Part shown: positions 58,972 through 64,000 of the stretch, piece by piece
How positions within the stretch are numbered: the stretch's first letter is position 1
How the letters are laid out: every line of letters starts with the position of its first letter
Assembly (NCBI GenBank): GCA_030426085.1
Contig: JAUHYW010000029.1
Coordinates: 1-64,000, forward strand
Source: a bacterium
Lineage (GTDB): Bacteria; Myxococcota_A; Bradymonadia; UBA7976; UBA1532
Direction of reading: 5' to 3'
Length of the DNA: 64,000 nt
Translations under genes and position numbers: made by a program
The notes under the pieces: model-generated
Told to the model about the DNA's origin: nothing
Database searches by the model: none
Seen by the model: the letters and a program-made list of their open reading frames with translations, nothing else

Positions 58972-60752
58972 AGCTTCCAGATGCCATCGCGCTGCCGGGA
59001 GACGAGCGCGAGCTGGGTGAATACATTGACCGACGCGTGCAGCCCGAAGTAGTTCTGCAACACATGGCCGAGCAGGATGGGCGTGATGCCTTGGAAGCGA
59101 TCTTCGTTGAGGGTCACCGTGATGCGTTGCACCCGCACGAAGCCGCGCCACGACTGGTCGTCGGCCCGCAGCGCCACGGTCTCTCGAGCGACCTCTTCGA
59201 TGGCTTGAAGCTGGTTCTCGATGGGATCTTCGGTGGTGAAGGCATACAGCCGGAGCTGCTCCTGCAACGCCGCCACCGCCCCGGGGCCTTCGGGCAGCCC
59301 GATGTGACTCAGCGCGAGGTGGCTCACCAGCTTCCACAGCGTCTCGCCCTGGGTCGGCGGGCTGAGCTGCTTGGTGGGCCGGGTCAGCAGCTTGACCTCG
59401 GCGTGGGGGCCGTCCTCGACGTGCAGCGTCTCGCCCTCGTCGACCGCCTGGGCCAGATCGCGGTTGGTGCAGGTGATCCGGGCCCGGATGATGTCGGTCT
59501 GGGGCAGCGAGCGGGCGAGCTGGGCGTCGACGAAGGTGACCCACACATCGGTGCCCGGCAGGCTCTCGGTCCGCGCGATGCGCCGGCGCACGTCGAAGTA
59601 GGTCACCCCCTCGTCGGTGCGGTGACCCAGGCCGTACAGCGGCTCGAGCCGGGTGCCGTCGTCCCGGATCGACGACTTCATCGACTGGATGGTGTGCACC
59701 TCGGTGGTGCGCTCCCAGCGGGCGTCGGGGTTGAGCAGGTACTCGTAGGTGTCGCCCTCGACGTAGATCGGCTCGCTGACCTTCTCGAACAGGTTGACGA
59801 CCGGGGTGCAGCCGAGCCGGAAGGTGTCGGGGCTGACGCTGATCTTGCGCCGGGGCGCCGTGCGGAAGCAGATGAGGACCTCGAGATCCTGCTCGACCCA
59901 ATGGGTCGTGAAGCCGCGCACGTCGACGAAGAGGAACTTCTCGGGCAGCGCGAAGTACTCCTGCAACAGCGCGTAGCCCCGCAGCCCGTGACGGCTGGTG
60001 GGCAGCACCACCTGATCCTCGGCGAAGCCCACCGGCTCGACGGTGCCCCGGTCGGGCGAGTCGTTGCGCCCGGGCACCTTCTGCGGGTCGAACGAGACCA
60101 CCCCGTGAAGCTGAGTCGTCAGCAGCTCGTAGAGCGCGCCGGTGACCCGGGGCTCGCCGGAGAGGAAGAACCGCAGGAAGGCCGGCTTGAGGTTGTGGAA
60201 CGGCTCGGTGTTGCTGTGCAGCCGGAGCCGAAGCACCGAGCGCACGTCGCTGAAGACCCGCGAGGTGGGCCCCATGAAGGGGTACTTCGCCGGGTTCTCC
60301 CAAGCGACCTCGGCCACCTCGATCGGCCACAGCTCGACCGGGTACGCCGTGCGCCAGCGGCAGGTGCGCTGCTCGAAGCTGGTGTTGCAGTAGAGCTGGA
60401 GATGCCGGGGCATCATCTTGCTGGCGGTCATGCCCACCCCGCCCTTGGCCGGCGCGAGCTGGGCGATGGCCATCGACGGCACCGGGTGGAAGAAGTGGGG
60501 GTAGAGCATCGCGAGCAGCCCGGCGGTGATGTCGGGCAGCTCGGCTTCGAGGTTGTGCTGCAAGCGGGCGATGAGGAAGGCCACGCCCTCCAGCAGCCGC
60601 TCGACGTGCGGATCGGGGGACGGCCCCTCGGTCAGCTCGAGGCGCTTGGCGATGCGGGGGTACTTCCGGGCGAAGCGCGATCCCATGCGCCGCAGCCAGA
60701 CCAGCTCGTCGCGGTAGCGTTCCAGGATCGTCTCTTCGAAGTCACCGGCCAC
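58935..60752 (-). CDS. tssF: T6SS baseplate protein TssF
   Basis: A 605-residue baseplate subunit. The N-terminus LERYRDELVWLRRMGSRFA and PHVERLLEGVAFLIARLQ...LPDITAGLLAMLYPHFF is characteristic, and the length is normal (about 600). GTG start, overlapping the end of tssE by 11 bases; no better ATG is near. With TssE, TssG and TssK it forms the platform on which the contractile sheath assembles. Confidence 0.9.
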   Translation of the reverse strand: MAGDFEETILERYRDELVWLRRMGSRFARKYPRIAKRLELTEGPSPDPHVERLLEGVAFLIARLQHNLEAELPDITAGLLAMLYPHFFHPVPSMAIAQLAPAKGGVGMTASKMMPRHLQLYCNTSFEQRTCRWRTAYPVELWPIEVAEVAWENPAKYPFMGPTSRVFSDVRSVLRLRLHSNTEPFHNLKPAFLRFFLSGEPRVTGALYELLTTQLHGVVSFDPQKVPGRNDSPDRGTVEPVGFAEDQVVLPTSRHGLRGYALLQEYFALPEKFLFVDVRGFTTHWVEQDLEVLICFRTAPRRKISVSPDTFRLGCTPVVNLFEKVSEPIYVEGDTYEYLLNPDARWERTTEVHTIQSMKSSIRDDGTRLEPLYGLGHRTDEGVTYFDVRRRIARTESLPGTDVWVTFVDAQLARSLPQTDIIRARITCTNRDLAQAVDEGETLHVEDGPHAEVKLLTRPTKQLSPPTQGETLWKLVSHLALSHIGLPEGPGAVAALQEQLRLYAFTTEDPIENQLQAIEEVARETVALRADDQSWRGFVRVQRITVTLNEDRFQGITPILLGHVLQNYFGLHASVNVFTQLALVSRQRDGIWKLWPPMIPSVENG

Positions 60753-61233
60753 TGAGTTCCACCGTCCCTTCGCTCTGATCGACGACGAGGCCGAAGCTTA
60801 CCGGCTCGGTGGTGCCCCCGCCAATCAGCATGGCGTCGAAGCGGATGAGCAGGCTGCGGTGCTTGTCGACGATCTCCTCGACGACGACCTCGTTGATCCG
60901 CAGCCGCGGCTCGTAGGCCTCGATCGCGCTGCGGAAGCTGCGGGCGATGATGTCCCGATCCTCGTAGTTGGCCGGCGAGAGGTGGGTGAAGTCGTCGACC
61001 CCGTAGTCGAGCACGGTCCGCGGCCCGGCGACGTCGCCCACGTCGAATCGCTTCGTGGTGCGGGTGTTGAACAGGTAGCCGAGGTCGCGCACGACCGCGC
61101 GGGCGTACTGCGACCGGGTCTGGACCCGGAACGGCGGGCGCTCGGGCCTCGCGCCCGGCTCGTCGTCGATGAGCCGGTCGAGGACCGAGGCCCGATATTT
61201 CTTGGGGCGTTCGTTGTCGAACGGAGCGACCAT
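60742..61233 (-). CDS. tssE: T6SS baseplate protein TssE (gp25-like)
   Basis: A 163-residue gp25/lysozyme-like baseplate protein. It has the SVLDRLID start, VRDLGYLFNTRTT, a YGVDDFTHL stretch and IEAYEPRLRINEVVVEE, the EPRL motif being typical of gp25/TssE. Cytosolic, part of the baseplate wedge. It comes about 195 bases after hcp, with the hcp terminator between them, so it may depend on read-through or on its own promoter. Confidence 0.88.
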   Translation of the reverse strand: MVAPFDNERPKKYRASVLDRLIDDEPGARPERPPFRVQTRSQYARAVVRDLGYLFNTRTTKRFDVGDVAGPRTVLDYGVDDFTHLSPANYEDRDIIARSFRSAIEAYEPRLRINEVVVEEIVDKHRSLLIRFDAMLIGGGTTEPVSFGLVVDQSEGTVELSGR

Positions 61234-61372
61234 GGTGCTGCTCGCCGTCCTCGATTGCAGGGGTCGGTGAAGGGGTCGACGCGGCCGCTCCCCCTGAGCG
61301 GCGCGTCGCCCATCCTACCATCGCAGCGGCGGCGCCCGATGCTTTTCTCGGCGGCGGCGCCCTTCGAAAAGA

Positions 61373-61409
61373 CGACGCCCCGCGGCGTCGAGGACGGCGC
61401 GGGGCGTCG
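61373..61409 (-). terminator. hcp terminator
   Basis: An 11-pair perfect stem, CGACGCCCCGC (61,373-61,383) and GCGGGGCGTCG (61,399-61,409), with a 15-base loop. On the minus strand it is followed by TCTTTTC, a short U-run. It lies 19 bases after the hcp stop. Partial termination here would make hcp mRNA more abundant than tssEFG. Confidence 0.7.
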
Positions 61410-61427
61410 CGGCAGGCGGAGCGTCGG

Positions 61428-61940
61428 TCAGCTGACGACGTTCGTCGGGCCGTCGTGCTTGACGGTCTGCACGCCGGTCGAGGTGCCCTTCTTCTGATCC
61501 TGCGGATCGTAGGTGAAGGTGATGGTGTTGTAGTACAGCGCCACGTTCTCCACGGCGATGTCGCCCTGGCCGCCGCTGATCGAGTAGTCGCCGACGACGA
61601 CCTCGTCGAGCTCGATCTTGAGGTACTGCACGCCCATCTGGTTGGCGCCGCCGTCACCGCTCGAGCGGTAGGCGACGAAGGTGGCCTTCTCGATGTGCTT
61701 GCCGGTCCAGGCCATCTTCAGCAGGTCATCGCTGGCGGTGTCGATGTACTTGGTGAAGTGCAGCGGGCCCTGGGTGATCTTCTCGGCGGTGAGGCCGCCG
61801 CCCGAGCCGACCTTCGAGTTCACCGTCTGGTGGCAGCCGTAGTTCCACGACAGCACCTCGATGTGCGTCTCGTGGCCCTTGGCGACCGACGAGCCGGCGA
61901 TGTCGGGGCCGAGCATCTTGATGAACATATTGCTGGCCAT
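61428..61940 (-). CDS. hcp: T6SS tube protein Hcp (TssD)
   Basis: A 170-residue Hcp, which forms hexameric rings that stack as the inner tube and can carry effectors. The pattern FIKMLGPDIAGSSVAKGHET, the IEVLSWNYG strand, PLHFTKYIDTASDDLLKMAW and VALYYNTITFTYDPQD fit the family, including the ITFTY near the end. GAGGAGG precedes the ATG. It has long non-coding DNA on both sides and its own promoter and terminator, fitting its need for high expression. Confidence 0.93.
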   Translation of the reverse strand: MASNMFIKMLGPDIAGSSVAKGHETHIEVLSWNYGCHQTVNSKVGSGGGLTAEKITQGPLHFTKYIDTASDDLLKMAWTGKHIEKATFVAYRSSGDGGANQMGVQYLKIELDEVVVGDYSISGGQGDIAVENVALYYNTITFTYDPQDQKKGTSTGVQTVKHDGPTNVVS

Positions 61941-62326
61941 GGGAACCTCCTCGCGTGCCGGGCGCTGTCACACCCGGTGGGTATTCAGATGAGTCGACGG
62001 CGGCGTCGGGCCGCGTCGCTTCGATCGGGTGGGCTGTGCCCGACGGCTCCCCCCGAGGGCGCGTCGAGCGAGTGTGTCTATCCCGCCGGGGCGCGGGCGG
62101 CCCGAGTGCAGATGACTCGGAATGGCTGGCTGTGTGTGCCGCGGACGACACATCATTTGCTTTGGAGGGATGATAGGTCGGGCGGCGGTGCGGCGCAAGG
62201 CCATTTTTGGATGATCGAAGAAAAATCTCGTGAGGCTGCACACCGCCGACCGAGCGCTTCGAACGGCGAACGGCCGCCCGAAGGCGGCCGTTCGTGGTCG
62301 AGTGGATCGCGGGATCCGATCGACGC
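61941..62326 (-). promoter_or_regulatory. hcp promoter and long leader; tssC end hairpin
   Basis: On the minus strand TTGCGC (62,193-62,198) and TATCAT (62,170-62,175), exactly 17 bases apart, make a sigma-70-type promoter for hcp, with a leader of about 220 bases before the ATG at 61,940. Closer to tssC, CGAACGGCCGCC (62,267-62,278), loop CGAA, GGCGGCCGTTCG (62,283-62,294) form a perfect 12-pair hairpin that can stop or stabilise the tssBC message. Predicted peptides in the gap have poor composition and no ribosome site. Confidence 0.55.
62267..62294 (-). terminator. Perfect 12-pair hairpin after tssC
   Basis: CGAACGGCCGCC, tetraloop CGAA, GGCGGCCGTTCG, starting 33 bases after the tssC stop on the minus strand. 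No T-run follows. Probably a terminator or mRNA-end stabiliser between tssBC and hcp. Confidence 0.6.
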
Positions 62327-63787
62327 TCAGCCCGCCGGCGGGGGCAGCTCCGACACCAGCCGGATCGACGCGGTGAGCTCGTCGAGCTGGAAGTGCGGCC
62401 GGAGGAAGACCACCGCCCGGTAGGCGCCGGGGCGGCCGGGCACGTCGTACACGTCCACCCGCGCCTCGCGCAGCGGGTAGCGGGCCTTGATGTCCTGCCC
62501 GGCGTCGTCCTTGCCGAGCACGTACTGCATGATCCACCGGTTGAGGTAGTTCGACACGTCCTCGCGGGTCATGAACGAGCCGACCTTGTCCCGGGCGATC
62601 ACCTTCAGGTAGTGGGCGAACCGCGACGCCGCGAGCACGTACGGCAGCATCGACGAGATGCGGGCGTTCGCGTTGGCGAAGTCGGTGTCGTAGGTCTTGG
62701 GCTTGTTGACCGTCGACGCCCCGAAGAAGGTCGCGTAGTTGGTGTTCTTGCAGAACACCAGCGGCAGGAAGCCGAGGTCGCTCAGCTCCTTCTCCCGGCG
62801 GTCGGTGACCGACACCTCGGTGGGCACCTTGGCGGCGATGTCACCCTCGGCGGTCTTGAACTTGTGCAGCGGCAGGCCCTCGACCATACCCCCGCCCTCG
62901 GTGCCCCGGATCGCGCCACACCACTTGTACATGGCGAACGCGGCGGTGCACCGCTCGGCGAGCGCCCACGAGCTGGGGCCCCACAGATACTTGCCCGCGT
63001 CGGTGCCGTCGACGTCCTCGGTGAAGTCGAGGCCGTCGACCGGGTTCTGGACCGGGTCGTAGGGCAACCGGAGCAGCATGCGGGGCAGCGTCAGGGTGAC
63101 GTACCGCGCGTCCTCCATGCCCCGGAACTGGTTCCACTTCTCGTAGCCGCTCTCGAAGATCTTCGCGAGATCCCGGGGGTCGCCGAGCTTCTCGTAGTCC
63201 TCGAGGCTGAACATGTCCGCCGCCGCGCTGGCGACGAACGGCGCGTGGGCCGCCGAGGCGATGTTGCTCATGCCCATCAGCAGGTCGAGGTCGGCGTTGC
63301 TCTTGCCGAACTCGTAGCCCCCGACGAGCATGCCGAACGGCTCGCCGCCGTAGGTCCCGTACTCCTCCTCGTAGATCATCTTGAACAGCCGCGACTGGTC
63401 GAAGTCGCTGGCGTTCTCGATGTCCTCGAGCATCTCCTTCTTGGTCGCCGAGACGACCCGCAGCTTGAGCATCTGCCCGGTCTCGGTCTTCGAGACCAGG
63501 TAGGACAGCCCCCGCCAGGTCGACTCGAGCTGCTGGAACTTCTCGTTGTGCAGGACCGTGTTCAGCTGCGCTTCGATCTTGCGATCGAGCGCCTGGATCT
63601 GGCCCTCGATGAGCTGGGTCGCGTTGCGGATCGTCTTCTTCTTCTCGGCCGCTTCCTCGGCCGAGACGCCCGCCGCCACGGCGAGCTCGAGCAGCGCCTT
63701 GAGGCCGTCGTTCGCCTCGGCCGCGGCCGTGTGGGCGACCACGGACTCGAGGAGGTCTCCGCCTCCGCCTTCGATCTCTTCAGCCAT
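62327..63787 (-). CDS. tssC: T6SS sheath protein TssC (VipB)
   Basis: A 486-residue large subunit of the contractile sheath. Family motifs: KFQQLESTWRGLSYLV, LLVGGYEFG-type segment (GMLVGGYEFGKSNADLDLL), SSWALAERCTAAFAMYKWC, FCKNTNYATFFGA and a C-terminal domain with the HFQLDEL strand. Length is normal. ATG is preceded by GAGAGGT. It directly follows tssB, with which its product forms the sheath. Confidence 0.95.
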   Translation of the reverse strand: MAEEIEGGGGDLLESVVAHTAAAEANDGLKALLELAVAAGVSAEEAAEKKKTIRNATQLIEGQIQALDRKIEAQLNTVLHNEKFQQLESTWRGLSYLVSKTETGQMLKLRVVSATKKEMLEDIENASDFDQSRLFKMIYEEEYGTYGGEPFGMLVGGYEFGKSNADLDLLMGMSNIASAAHAPFVASAAADMFSLEDYEKLGDPRDLAKIFESGYEKWNQFRGMEDARYVTLTLPRMLLRLPYDPVQNPVDGLDFTEDVDGTDAGKYLWGPSSWALAERCTAAFAMYKWCGAIRGTEGGGMVEGLPLHKFKTAEGDIAAKVPTEVSVTDRREKELSDLGFLPLVFCKNTNYATFFGASTVNKPKTYDTDFANANARISSMLPYVLAASRFAHYLKVIARDKVGSFMTREDVSNYLNRWIMQYVLGKDDAGQDIKARYPLREARVDVYDVPGRPGAYRAVVFLRPHFQLDELTASIRLVSELPPPAG

Positions 63788-63829
63788 GCCTGTACCTCTC
63801 GGTGTCTAGTGGGTCCGTGTTCCCCGGGC

Positions 63830-64000
63830 TCAGCCCAGCTTCTCCATGAGTTCCTGCAGCTTGCCCTTCAGCTCTTCGTCGGTCGCCGTGGAGCGGATGA
63901 CGTCGTTGAGGGCGCTGGCGAGGTCGTCGTTGACGTAGATCTTGGCGAGCAGCGCGTTGAGCGCGTTGCGGCGCTCGTACGTCTCGCGGACCTTGTCGAC
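63830..64000 (-). CDS. tssB: T6SS sheath protein TssB (VipA), C-terminal 56 residues
   Basis: The visible end of the small sheath subunit, cut by the window edge: RETYERRNALNALLAKIYVN then DLASALNDVI, and a charged helical tail ending QELMEKLG. This is the conserved TssB C-terminus. It lies 42 bases before tssC. The rest of the cluster (tssA, K, L, M, clpV, vgrG) would be to the right of the window or elsewhere. Confidence 0.9.
   Translation of the reverse strand, partial: VDKVRETYERRNALNALLAKIYVNDDLASALNDVIRSTATDEELKGKLQELMEKLG

Noticed and set aside
61955-62173. A 72-codon plus-strand open frame before tssC
   Set aside because: No ribosome site, poor codon composition, antisense to the hcp leader.
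61941-62326. Sigma-54 promoter for hcp
   Set aside because: No GG-N10-GC pair in the right context on the minus strand. The sigma-70-type pair fits better.
1-64000. tRNA, rRNA, insertion sequences, integrase or attachment sites
   Set aside because: None was recognised on either strand. In particular there is no mobile-element gene at the 1,850 join.

Overview
Almost the whole window (about 1,850 to 64,000) looks like chromosome of a very high-GC member of the Myxococcota. The signs are many lipoproteins with an Asp/Pro/Ala-rich linker after the lipobox Cys, cysteine-rich repeat proteins, MopE-type metal-binding repeats, two secreted proteases ending in a MYXO-CTERM sorting tail, a kinase-PEGA-FGE protein next to an FHA/sigma-54 regulator, and a type VI secretion cluster. 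The first ~1.85 kb differs in codon use and content. It carries virB10 and the 3' half of virB9 from an alphaproteobacterial-type type IV secretion operon, and it ends abruptly inside virB9. This is either a fresh insertion or, more likely, an assembly join.

Layout. 2.2-8.6 kb: a phosphotransferase, then a divergent pair of large exported proteins (a Cys-rich lipoprotein, and a collagen/LamG/fibrinogen-like protein with a four-copy 102-bp repeat). 8.7-11.5 kb: bphO-bphP, a complete biliverdin-making and biliverdin-sensing pair. 11.5-15.5 kb: a two-membrane-segment coiled-coil protein with an unknown partner, a type II NADH dehydrogenase and a small RSH-type HD hydrolase. 15.5-16.6 kb: three overlapping genes for small exported proteins, one with a VHL beta domain whose hydroxyproline-pocket residues are all kept. 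16.7-21.6 kb: a seven-haem cytochrome c/TPR lipoprotein, translationally coupled to a membrane histidine kinase and an Rcp1-type response regulator, then a TetR regulator. 21.6-23.2 kb: uraH and puuD, divergent (urate breakdown). 23.4-26 kb: lon with a dyad in its promoter. 26-33 kb: an outer-membrane-type protein, a multi-PAS histidine kinase, a subtilase and a small exported protein. 33-40 kb: the kinase-FGE protein, the sigma-54 regulator and a large PHP-family lipoprotein. 40-45.7 kb: two Cys-rich lipoproteins and a metalloprotease pair. 45.8-54.9 kb: dgoK and a KDPGal aldolase flank a P460-like haem lipoprotein, a second PHP lipoprotein, and a three-gene overlapping operon of two CotH-family lipoproteins plus a beta-helix lipoprotein. 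55-57.7 kb: an acyl-CoA ligase and an unknown gene. 57.8-64 kb: tssB-tssC-hcp-tssE-tssF-tssG on the minus strand, open at the window edge.

The region is strongly directed at the cell surface. At least twelve genes encode lipoproteins, and many others carry signal peptides. Four-base stop/start overlaps (ATGA, GTGA, TTGA) tie most neighbouring genes into coupled pairs or triples. The most unusual items are the VHL-type lipoprotein, the haem-lipoprotein/kinase/Rcp1-regulator unit, and the CotH-CotH-beta-helix operon. No tRNA, rRNA, CRISPR array, insertion sequence or origin was seen.
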